Source of the DNA: Liolophura sinensis
Taxonomy: Eukaryota; Mollusca; Polyplacophora; Chitonida; Chitonidae
Assembly (NCBI RefSeq): GCF_032854445.1
Contig: NC_088307.1
Span: 12,910,017 to 12,974,016 of the forward strand
Direction of reading: 5' to 3'
DNA: 64,000 nt
Below the pieces are notes generated by a model. That model was not told where the DNA came from. It searched no databases and saw only the letters and a program-made list of their open reading frames with translations. The first letter of the stretch is position 1, and every line of letters begins with the position of its first letter. Positions 1 through 12,600 of the stretch are shown in pieces. Made by a program: the position numbers and the translations under genes.

Positions 1-3000
1 GCATAAAAATTTAGTTTTGGGATGATTTGACCATTACACGTAATGTGGTTGTATAAAACATACAGTCTGAATATACTAGCAGCCCAGGCATTATGTGACC
101 TACTTGTGCTGGGACAACAAGGCCTGTAGATTTTAAAAAAAAGGCTGATATACATTTATACATAGAGGAAAAAGTCTTTATTGAAGGTAACCAAGTAAAT
201 TCACCATGAAGCTGTTCTTCCCCAAGGGCTTCACACACATAGCAGTGTGTGTTGAAAGTGATATGCCAGGAAAGAGTTAACTGATATACATACTAATATT
301 TACTAGCACAGACTTGCGTAGCTGTATGCGTATTGAAGAAGTTAAGAGGAATATTTCAAACATTGTTAGAGTGCATTGATACATTTTAAAACAGGAGCAG
401 TATGTGCGACCTGATCATTAATAAATACGCGTCCTAGATGTTATTAAAGAGTGGATATTGCTGTTTGGAGCGTACCCAAACACTTCCAGCAAGCAGAACA
501 GTAGGCTTACATTCTTTTCACAGACATAAGCGAAGCAAACTGTGTCTCTGTTTACATGTCAATCTCTGGCTATAAAGCTATGTATAGATACAAATAGGAA
601 GAAGTCTGGATGAAGCTTAAGACCGTCCGGCACTAGATATAGGGTAGCCTGGTCTGTGTGTTCATTGCTAGCAAGATGGCCAAGTTGACCTGCAGACGTG
701 ACATAGAAAGCAGCTGACTGAGACAATATGCATCAAGTTTGAACTGCTGAAATGTGTTTGTGGGGAAAGTAGGGTGGTCAGGGGGTCAGGTGGTGGTCCT
801 GGTAGAGCTGTACTGGGCTGAGGTTCTTGACATGACTCGGCCTACATAGAAGGAAGGCTAGCATATGTACATGTCTACTTACACAAAACTTACTGATGCT
901 CCTGCAAAAAACATCTGCATGTAGCTACGTGTACACTATAGGTGTCGTTGATAGGTAAACATCTAAAGCATTCTTAAGACAATACAAGCATAATTCAGTC
1001 ATAAAGACACTCCTTGACGAACATGCTGTTGTTACAAATTTTGTCCCGTGCAATAATTTCACAGGAAAGTAAAAGCAATTTTTATTATTCAAAATGATTT
1101 TTTGCTCATTACATATTGAAGAGAAAGTCATCAGGTGGGATAATAAAGAGCAAAAAAAGAAAACAGTGTTTATAGAGCTACTGGTGTTGCAGGACTCAAT
1201 TTATTATCAGGTGGCAAAAGCTATTTAAATCTTGAATTAGAATTTAGTGTTGGAAGTGCTGGATAAGTGATTTGTGCAGGAGACTAAGTGCTGGTGTTTT
1301 ATGTGTCAGCCTGTGATACAGGCATGTTACACTGTTGTTTACTTTGCATTCTAAACAAATATAGGTCAACATAAACAACATAGCACCAGTGTAATACAGA
1401 AATAAAGTTCTGTGACAATCCACCCAAAATCTGAACTGAATGTGCTCAAGGAAAAGGGCTTTAAAGGAATTCAAGTTTCCACTCTTTGCATTCTTTTCTG
1501 TTTGTCAATTTTAATATTGTAACAGTTCAAGAAGGAAATAAATGACGCATTAACAATGAGAGAAGTTGTTTGTGCTTCATTTGAATGCCAAGTTGAATGT
1601 ATGGGACAACAAGGAGGTATAAATCATTTCTAAGAAAAGAAAACTGTTAAAAATTAGGCTGAAAATCTGTTTAATAAATCATTAGAAAAAAAAACATTAA
1701 TAATAATGCATTCACCAGAATGAGGAGAGTTTAATACTTGAAAAGTGTGTTGTGGTGAAGGGTTGATATGACATGGTAACCAGAAGAAAAAAAAAATGCA
1801 ATGGTCAAAGATAATGCAAAGAAAGAATAGTTCCACATGTAAATATGTATCCAATGTCACAAAACTGTGGTAATAAGTTTGTGACAGCATCATGATACCT
1901 GAAGGGTGAAATCCTGTACATACTGGCTCATCTATATTGCCTATATCAGCTTTATGAAAGTGACTGGCCAGGAGGTGCCTGTTGCTCGCCTGCATTCAAC
2001 TTTGGCAAAATTGTTGCTATTAATTATAATTAAAGAAATCACACAGAAAGATATATATTTGACATTTTCCTTTTCACAAAAATTTTATGCAAAAACTTTT
2101 TTTTTGTGTGTGTGTTTAATATATCATTAGTCTTTAAGATTCCTATGCATTAGATTATCTGCTGAAAGTCTGAATGCAAAGCATATTAATTCTGCCTTGA
2201 AATGACTTTAAAAACTTCCAAAACTTTGAAAAGGAATATTCATCAATTGTTGCAAAGACTTCTGTATTCACATGATAATTAGTAGACAAGTTACATGCCT
2301 TTACACATCAAAGGAGACAAAAAAAAAAAACCCAGCCATGAACTGGGTTAATTCCCCGAATAATTGCTGTATTTCTTACAGTTGATTTCCATTGTTAAAA
2401 TGAATCTCTCATTGGCAGACTGGTATATGTATACGCAGCCTTGATGCCAGGACTTGTGTAATGAGGCCGCAAGTTCAAATCCAGCTGGTGTTGACTTTGT
2501 TTGGGCTTTTTCAGGCACTACATGTGTGAGATTGACTTGGCTCATTGCATCTTTTCTTTTCATGTGAGCTAATTTAAGCAATGGTTGCATTTCACTCGGA
2601 AATAGATGGTAATGGGACCCAAGAATACAGAATCTCATGTTCACACAAGCCACCAATAACATATAAGGAAAAACTTTAGTATGTAAAGTTTAAGGCCTAT
2701 ATCTTGTAGCTATTGGATGTATGACGTCACATAATCTTTTGCCTTTGTCTCTTCCATATGGGATCATTTCATATGCTATTTCTTTTCATGTGCTATTTCT
2801 TTCTCACCTATCCTTTCTGTGCATAAAGGTTAATATTTTTCATGCATCTCTCTTTTGTGTCCGCATGCATAGTACTGGATTTGATCTTCTATATTTTAAA
2901 GCGGTTAAATATATTAAGCATTAATTGTACAGAATCTTGGTTATTTTGTTTTCTTCATCTTATCTGTCAAATCCTGATACATCACCTTTTTGTTTTCTTA

Positions 3001-3664
3001 ATTTTAAACATTCATGTAAAAAGTTTCAAAATGTGCATGAGTTGTGCTATGACCAGATTTATAAGCTTCATCTCTTACCTTGGGAAGCATAAATGATTTC
3101 AAACAGTTCCCAATATCTCGTCGTTTAGAGAAATGGCTTAAGTAAGAAACATTTCAAAGAAGAAATAAGGTCAGGTTTATAATAGTTTGAATACAAGAGA
3201 CTGCGCGTTCAAGGTTAATACCGGCTATAATGTCACTTCGCATAAATTAATTAAATTAAATTAAACTTTGAGATGGAAATACATCAGATCTATACTAGAT
3301 AATTTAAGCTGTTGATGAATGTGAATATATATGTATGCTATATATATAGACTGGTCAGCTACGTTAAATTGTGAAACTAAAACCTAATCAATTAAAATAA
3401 GTATTGTTTTACATTGAGTTTGAGGAATTGAGATTAGGAAGTGTTGAATGCTGTGCACTCGATTTTTGTTATTCAGATTGATGCGGCAAAGTAAGAAACA
3501 GAACCTGAATTTTAATTTTGTTCCTGGCTATCACAAAATTGAAAATGGAACATATTATTGTCTAAAAAAAAAATGTCCTATCATGTTTTGGAAACTAACT
3601 TTGTTGTTGTCAATTGCATGGTATTGTTTTTGGTTTTTCTGATTTCTGAATTTTGATTCAACAG
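1..3664. other. No recognisable gene; probable 5' intron or upstream flank of PNUTS
   Basis: AT-rich sequence with only short open frames of 60-113 codons on either strand and no family match or paired splice signals. Around 2430-2500 a B-box-like stretch (AGTTCAAATCC) looks like a decayed tRNA-derived SINE. The first visible PNUTS exon opens with an acceptor at 3663-3664 and has no in-frame ATG behind it. The initiating exon must therefore lie either unrecognised in this stretch or before the window. Confidence 0.5.
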
Positions 3665-6600
3665 GCTCCCATAGATCCTCACCAGCTCTTAAAGGCCTTG
3701 TCCCCGTTATTGAGCAAAACAGGAGCCATCAAGTCTCCTGTGGAGGCCAAAAGAATCACCAGGTAAGTTCACCCTGAACCGCTTTTGTTTTTGGAAGCTG
3801 ACATTTTGACATTGTAGACTGCCCTATTCTATTTTTGTCATGTATCTCGACCTATAAAGAAATTTTGATATGTAATATATATTTTGATAAGAATTTTTTG
3901 ACCATGCAGTTCCGATTATCCAGTTTTTACATATACGCACACAACTTGTGATACGCATTTCTGTATAATTTCTTTATTCCAGTTTAATGAGAGATGCGAC
4001 AAAGTTGGTTTGCCGGTGTGTTTATGTAAATATCCTGAAAGTCACTGAGTCTGCAGAAGTTTTGGAAATGTAAGTTTTGATAATTGATCAAGTTTCGGGT
4101 ACAGAAGTTATATTAACATTACCAGTTGTGCTAGAGTTTATTCCCAAGCCATTTCTCATTTGTGACTGGCCCCGATAACACAGTTGGCAGAGCGTCTGCT
4201 TCGGGAGTGGTAGATCTAGGGTCAATCCTGGGTCAAGCCACACCTAAGACCTTAAAAGAGGAAGTTGTAATTTCCTCACATTACGTTCAGCATGAAGGGG
4301 ATAGTGCAACGACTGCTTGACCCGTATCAGTATAATGGCTCGGGTGGAGTGGATTACTTGCCTTCGGTAAGGCGTCACAGCGAAGCAACATTAGATAAAA
4401 GAGCAGTAGAAATCCGTCCTGCGACAAGGAGGCACATTACATGCACTCTAAGGATTCCTTCATCGCCATATGACTGAAAAATTGATAAGTACGATGTTAA
4501 ACCCCAAGCATTTCTCATTTGCGTCTGAAGTCCTGTTGGGTACGCCCGCTCCATTTTGTAAATGAAAGACACTCTGTGGTAGACAGTAGATATAAACTAC
4601 TTAAATGTAAGTAGTTAATCAAATATTTTGTTGTCCTTGTTTCATGTGTTTTTCTGCCTTCTGTTAAATACTAAGGGTTGGGATATCAAAGGGTGTTATT
4701 CAACATTTTTACTCTGGCAAATTTCCTTGTTACAGCTCAAAAACTACATCATTTTTCATTGAACACAAATTAATACATAAAATGGCACTGTGTAATGTAA
4801 TGTCCAGATTGCATGTTTAACAACAATTGATGAATTGAAAAACAGAAATAAAAAGGGAAACATTTATTGGTCCTAAATTTACTCTCCTGATTACATTTTG
4901 CTGAAGCCAGTCAGTTATTGGTTGTTTTTTATGTTTCAGGTTGATGGAAGGGGGCATGTGGGAGATTTTGAACAACTGGCTACAAGAGGCCACAGAGTCG
5001 GACAACAGCCCATTCCTGGTGGAGTTGTTGAAAGTTTACAAACAACTACCTGTCACCGTGGAGGTGATGAAACAAAACAATGCAGCTAAAACCATTAAAC
5101 AGATCTCAAAGTCAAAAGACGAGAGTAAGTATTCAAGAATGACGATGTCATTGTTTATATAACTTTTCTGAATGTACAATTTTATTTTCTGGTTGACTAT
5201 CAGCTCGAGGACTTTAATGGTTGGGCGGTCTGCCAGCAACGTGCTGATGGTCATGGGTTTACCTCAGGCTCTGTCAGGTTTCCTCCCACCGTAATGTTGG
5301 CCGTCGTTGTATAAGTGACATTCATAAGTATAAGTACAGCATGACTAAAACACCAATCATATTAATAAATTAACGGTTGGGCAGGTAATATTCATTCATA
5401 TCAGTTACTTTTGGTCTGATCAAACTATTTACGTCCAAGGAATGTGTACATTAAAGGGATGCAGAATCGATGCTGATTGGCTTACATAGGGTTTCCTGGA
5501 TTAAACCCTATGGATTTGGTCAAACTGTCTATCACGCCAGCCAATCAGAATCGATTGTGTATCCCTTTATAGTGAAATTCGCCTGGTGTAGCAAGTTTTG
5601 TGGCACTTGCTTACTTGGTTTACCAGGGGTCTCCGTAGCTCAGTTGGCAATGTAATGACGCAGAAGCCTCTCACCAATGCGGTTGCTAGGAGTTCAAGTC
5701 CAGCTCATTTTGGCTTCCTCTGCGGCCATAAGTGGGAAGGTCTGGCAGCAACCTGCAGATGATTGTGGGTTTCCCCCGGGCTCTGCCCATAATGCTGGCC
5801 ATGATTGTGTAAGTGAAATATTCTTGAATACGGCGTAAAACACCAATCAGATAAATAAATCAAATAAATCACTTCGGTCGAGTCACAATTAAGACCTTAA
5901 AAAAGGAAGTTGTAACTTCCTCGCTTGGCATTCAGCGTGAAGGGGATAGTGCAACGACTGGTTGACCCGTATCAGTATAATGGCTTGGGCAGGGCGGCTT
6001 ACCTGCCTTCGTTAAGGTGTTTCATTGAAGCAGCACTAGATAAAAGAGCGGTGGAAATCCGTCCTGCAACAAGGAGGTACATTACATGCGTTCTAAGGAT
6101 TCCTTTGTCGTCAGATGAAAATTGTTAAGTACGACGCTAAACCCCAGGCACTCACTCACTTACTTGCTCACTTTTGTGAATGTTGTTATGTAACCTCCTC
6201 TGGTAAACTGAGCTAAATGGCAGAAATATACTAAAGGAACAACGGGGAAGTGGAAGTCAGTTTTTTTTTAGAGCTAGGGACACCCAAAGACGTACTCTGG
6301 TGCCTTTATCATCTAACATAGGGAATGAACGGAGGTTTCTGTTATATTTCTGATTCAGAACCAAAACAGGCTCGTGCAAGTTTGTCATCATTTTAAGCTA
6401 AGACAGTCCATGTGTACAACCTTCCTTGTGGTTTTTGTTTGTGGTACCAGTATATGAAGCCTTCGTCCAACAGTCCGGCAAACCTAAAACCTTGTTCGGC
6501 ATTTCAAAAAACAAGCTTCCAATATAATGAAGCAGTGGTTTCACGCAGCATGCATACTACATCTGCAAAACGTTTTGAACCCTCGTATGACCCAGATTTT

Positions 6601-9600
6601 ACAGTCTGTATTATGAATAATAAAGGTGGATGTAAGACAATAATTTCATTTTTCTTTCCAGCATTGAAAACTCTAGCAACAAGTATAGTTGATACATGGA
6701 TGAAGAAGATCCGTGAAAAGAGCAATAGTGATTCTACTAACAATAATGGCGGTGAGTACAGTAGAAATGTTTGCTGAGAAATAGCTGTGTTACCACCAGC
6801 CTGTGTCTGTTACAGGTGACCCATTTAAATATGAGTCTAGTTTTTGTATTAAAAGCTGTATTTATTAGCTAATATTGGTATTAAGTCATATTTTATGTTT
6901 ATGATTTTGGCCAAATTCAGCTGCCAATGCAGTTGTCCAGAATCAAAGTATAAGAGCAACAGTTATAGTTCATATTTAATATACTCATACACTGTTATTT
7001 TTGGGAGGAGTGCAAAACTAAAGACTTGAAGAAATAATTTGCACAGTTTAATTGTATGCATAAATTCCACTGAAAAAATGCTTTAGTAATTGAAAAGGTT
7101 TACGACTTCATTATTATGTAATTACCTTCCTGAGTTTGATTAAATGAGTATAAAACAATAATAAGCTTGTTGTTGTGTTTATCAGATGCCAAAAATCTGA
7201 AAAAGAAGAAGAAACACAGTCACCATCATAAGGGAGATAAACCTGTGGACTCTAAATCTGATAATAAACAAAAGTCTGATGGGGACGCCAGAGACAAAAA
7301 GTCAAATTCTCACTCTAATCACTCCCATCACCATCACCACCATCATTCCCGACTGTCAAGTGATGGCAGTGTTGAAATGAACGATGTGAAAGTGGATGCT
7401 TCCAGCAACATGGGAGACAACTCTGAGAAAAATAAATCTGATGGGAAGTCTGATACAAGTGAAGTTCGTAAAAGGGCACGAACAGTGAAAGTTCAACCTC
7501 AACGATTTAGGTCAACGGGTGAGTTTATATATATTTAATGCTGTGTTTAAAGCGAGTAGTGTATTTACACAGTGGTATATGTAGATTGTCCAATGGTGAG
7601 ATTGAGGGGTCTCCATGGCAGAGGTGGTTTGCGGGCCAGTGCAGGACAATCACCCAGAAGCCACTCAATAGTGTGGTCGCTGTGACTTCAAGTCCAGCTC
7701 AAGTTGACTTCCTCCACAGTCGTACATTGGTTGGTCAGGCAGCAACCTGCGAATGGCCATGGGTTTCCCCATGGCTCTGCCCGGTTTTGTCCCACCATAA
7801 TGCTGGCTGCCGTCATGAAAGTGAAATACGCTTGTGTATGGCATAAAACACCAATAAATAAATAAATAAAATCATGAAATTAACCAGACCTTGGGACAAG
7901 AACTTGTAGATCCTTACTCTCTCACTGCGTGTGTTGCCTTGGTTACAGTAAGTGGTCGTTTGTGCGATCTAACATTTGTTGAAGACCACTCATCTTCTAC
8001 CAGTATGATGTTGATATCTCTGCATCTTATGGAGGAAAGTTTGGCAGTAAAAGTTCTTATCACCTTAACCAATAATCAAATAATGAAATGCATATTTAAG
8101 GGTGAATTTTAGGTATTTTGTTGGATGTAGAAATTGACAAGGTTTTGTATTTTCTTTTTTTGCTTTTTCGACTCGGTCGGGTGAGAGGGGGGGGAATTGT
8201 TGACTATATATTGAGGTCAAAATAATTGACGTCCGCTTGTCGTTAACCACCCTTGACCTTGCTCTTACCAGGGTTAGAAGAACCGTCACTACCACCTCCG
8301 AAGAGGAAGAACACTTCCGATCTTTCCAATAAATCTCTTCCACCTAAAAGGGCTAGGTAAGACTGAATCCCATTTGTATTTTGTGTACTGAGTGAGATTG
8401 GGTTTACGGCATATGGTGCAAGAATTTGGTTCAGGATAGCAGATACAAGGATTCACCTATTGTGAACATTCTCAGAATGAACAAAACTTTGAGCCCATTC
8501 TTAGGATGAGCTACTGCATTTTTTTTCCATGTTACTGACTTGACGGACTGTGTTATTGTTACGTTGGAGTTCTCAGTAGAAAAGATAAGGATATAAACAT
8601 GGAGAGGAAAATAAATATATAAATTTCCCAATAAAATATTTTTCGGAAGAGTCAGCCTGGATATGCCGGACTAGTGTATTTTTAATTATGTTCTGAGAAT
8701 TTCCACAAGAAGATGGATACATTAAATACTTGAATGACTTGTTTTTCGTATTGTAGTGTGGAGAAACCTGACCGTAGCAGTGAACCCCCAGAGAAGAAAA
8801 CTCGCCCCCACCTGAACACCAGCCTGGCTTCCAGTCTGGCCACTTCCAACACCAGTCAGTCAGCAGTCACCGCTTCCCCCACCACTACCACCACCACCAC
8901 TACCATGTCACCGACAGAAATACACGAGAAAATTAAAATTATTCCTCCTAAACCATTTAGTACATGTAAGTATCCTGAGCAGTTTCTGTCTGGCCCATGC
9001 CATCAAAATTCCCGGTGTAAGTTCACTTCCCCTCTGACTGGGGCAAGCCTGAAAAACAGGCGCTTCACAGTTTTGAAAACAGCCCTCACTGGGTAAAGGT
9101 TGCAGATCCATGTTGTAGATTTTGGTAATTTTACATGGACAGTTTATTTTGTAGAGAACCTGCAGATGGTCGTGGGCTCCCCCGGACTCTGCCTGGTTTC
9201 CTCCCATCATAATGCTGGCCGCCGTCGTATAAGTGAAATGTTCTCGAGTACAGTCTAAAGCCCCAATCAAATAAATAATTAAATATTTTTCAGAGCTTAT
9301 CTCTATAATATCAATATTAGCTGAGTTGTGTATTTGCACTGAATATGTTCTGTAATGATCCGTGTGAACCTTTTTTGTGTGAAAATTGAGAATACTGTTT
9401 TCTCACAATGGAAGTTTCTGAATATGTGAAAGTGGCAAAAGTAAATTAATTGATATGGAATTCGTAATAATCCAGAGTATTTGCTGCAATACCAGAACAA
9501 CAGTATCACACTTCTGTATTTAATAATACTTCTGTATTCAAGAGCATTCAGAAATATGAGAATGTGTACATGTATTATCCAACAGTCTTAGTTTATGTAA

Positions 9601-12600
9601 CAGGGAAGCCTCCGTGGCTCACTCGGTTAGTGCGCTAATGACCAAGGAGCCTCTCACCACTGCTGTGAGTTCAAGTCCAACTCATGCTGGCTTCCTCTCT
9701 GGCCGTATGTGCGAGGGTCTTATAGCAACTTGCGGATGGTCGTGGGTCCCCCCCTCCCCTCAAGGCTCTGCTTGGTTTCCACCCACCATAATGCTGGCCG
9801 CTGTTGTATAAGTGAAATATTTTTGAGTACTGCATAAAACACCAATCAAGTAAATAAATAAATAAATATTTTATTTAATCACAACATCATGATTTTACAG
9901 CCACAGCCACAGCAAAACATAAAGTCATGGACAGTTCTGGTTTCATGGATGCATTGATATCGGGGCCAACTGCGCTAACGTTCCGAAGAAAGAAAAAGTT
10001 ACCGTCTGTCACAACGGGGAACAAACCAACAACAACAACTGGCCCTGGAACACCCACAACTCCAACACCACTGTCTCCAAACTCTGTAATCGCTCAAAAA
10101 CTTCCATCTGTACCCTCAGTGAGTAAACTAATCTGTGCAGTTATTGGCTTAATATAGGATTTTTTGTTTGTCCTTTAAATACACCAAAATTTACAGAAAA
10201 GTTATGCATTTGGATATGTTGATAGCTTTGCTATTTCAGGCTGATTTAACTTTAAGAGGATTAACTAAAAAGTGATTTGTAAACAGTTTTGTGATGTATT
10301 GTTTTGTTTTTACCTTAATAGTTACTGAAAAAAAAAATACCACTTGTTATGAACTCCTTGAGGTAAATCTACAGATATACATGAAATATGGTTAGTGTTA
10401 TTGAGTGAATTTGAGATTCACATGTGTCTAAGGACTGCTTTGCTTTTTTGTTGACTTCTAATTGAGAACATTATACCTCTACAGTTTTACAAAGATACAT
10501 TAGAGACCTCAGAGCAGAGTAAAGAAGCTGAGAAGTCCAATTCACGGAGTCCTTCACCAACGGAAGACAAGGACGATCTTGCGGAAAAAGCTTCCGAAGA
10601 TGTTAATGGTGCAGAATCTGTGGATAAATCTAAAGGTTTGGATGACACTTTGTCGTAAATATGTACATGTAGAAACTGTTCAGACCTAGATCAGAAATTG
10701 TGTAGGGCACTTCATTGCTGCTTCAGCCATATAGTGGTGAGAACATAAGGCAGCTGAAGGAATAAATATTGTCATTCTTAAAACTTTTGGCATTTTTGAA
10801 AGATGTTTACTCAAGTGTATTCTGCTGGCCTTGTTGTGTTTAAACTTTTAAAATTATACTTTTTAAATGCCATGGAATTGGACTAACATGGCTTTTTTTT
10901 TTTTTTTTGTCCAAAAATCATATTAAAATGGTGCATAAATTGCACTGGAAGTTGCTCATCAAAAGATTGAGGAATTGAGGTGATCAAATAGATGATTCAG
11001 AGGTACATGTACATTTGTAAGAAATTGAGTATTTGTTGATTATTGTTGTAACATCACGTGTGTAGATGCCTCAGGATTGAGTGTTATTTTGGTCAGTATA
11101 TTGTGTATCAAATGTTCAGAATACCAGGAATAATAAGACTGGGGGAGGGGGGGGGGGGGCTCCATGGCTCAGTTGGTTAGCGCGCTAGCGCAGCATAATG
11201 ACCCAACAGTCTCTCCCGAATGCGGTCACTGTGAGTTCAAGTCTAGCTCATGCTGGCTTCTCATGCATACGTGGGAAGGTCTGTCAGCAACCTGCGGATG
11301 GTCGTGGGTTCCCACCTTGCTCTGCCCAGTTTCCACCCACCATAATGCTTGCCGCCGTCGTATAAGTGACATATTCTTGAGTACGGCGTAAAACACCAAT
11401 CAAATAAATAAATAAAATAAGACCGGTTTTATGTATGGAGGTGCATTGCTTGCTGAGCTGATTAAATCATCCGATGGCTGCATGTTCAAATCCAGGAATT
11501 GTTGTTGTGTCAGGTACCTGGTTGCTAATTAACTCTGGGCGCTCCAGTTTCTTTCGTCCATAAACCTGATTTCTGTCATCTATGTGAAAATTTCTTGAGT
11601 GTTGCTATGGCGTTAACCACCAGTCAGATAGACAAAAAAATTTGAAATTCATGTAGTTTTTCATGAATTTCTGCCAATGTTTTGTACAGAAGAACTCAAG
11701 TCAGAAGAGAATAAAGAGGAGGAGGCCAAAGAAGTGACAGATGTCAGTGCTAAGTCTTCCGATGGCCTAATTAAACGCAAGAAGAAGAAGAAAAAAGTGA
11801 CCTGGGCCGAGGATCACCGAATACGACAAATTTTCTACTTTGAACTCGATGAGACAGAAAGAGGTGTGTACGCTATTCTGTTAACTGCATGTGATTGCTA
11901 AAACATGTAGTCATTGTAGATGATCATTCAGATACATGCATTGAGTTGTATTTGTCTGAGGCCTCCAGGCCGTCTTACATGCATTGTCTGAATCCCAGGT
12001 GTGCTGTATTCCTAGATTAAACATTTTACCGAAAAAACAAAACACAGAAAAAACCCTCAGAAAAACTATATGAAATGACTTTTCTTACTCTTTGGTTTCT
12101 TACTTGGTTAATGTGCTGAAGTACTGTTTTCACCACAGTCCATTGCCCCTTCATCAGTCAGAGTTCAAACCCAGCTATTGCTGGGTTTCGTTTTTGGCTT
12201 CCAAAGAGGCTCATGATGTACCTGCTGATGGGTTTTTAATTAGCGCAAGTGTATCCAGTGCTTAAAAACCTGACTAGGGGCAGAGGGAGTCGCTGTTAGT
12301 AAGTCCAGCTCATGCTGGCGTCCTCTCCGGCTGTACGTGGAAAGGTCTTCTGGCAAACCGTGGATGGCCGTGGGTTTCACCCGGGCCGCCCATTCGCTCC
12401 CACTATAATGCTGGCCGCCGTGCTATAAGTGAAATATTCTTGAATACAGCGTAGAACACCAATCAAATAAATATAAATGTAACTGCTGTTGTGGAAGGGG
12501 AAGACTTCTGAACACAGTGTTGAACATAAAGAAATAAGTAAGTAAATGCTGGTATATGTACATAGCTTAGTTCTCTTTGCCAGGGATTTTCAGCATGCAT

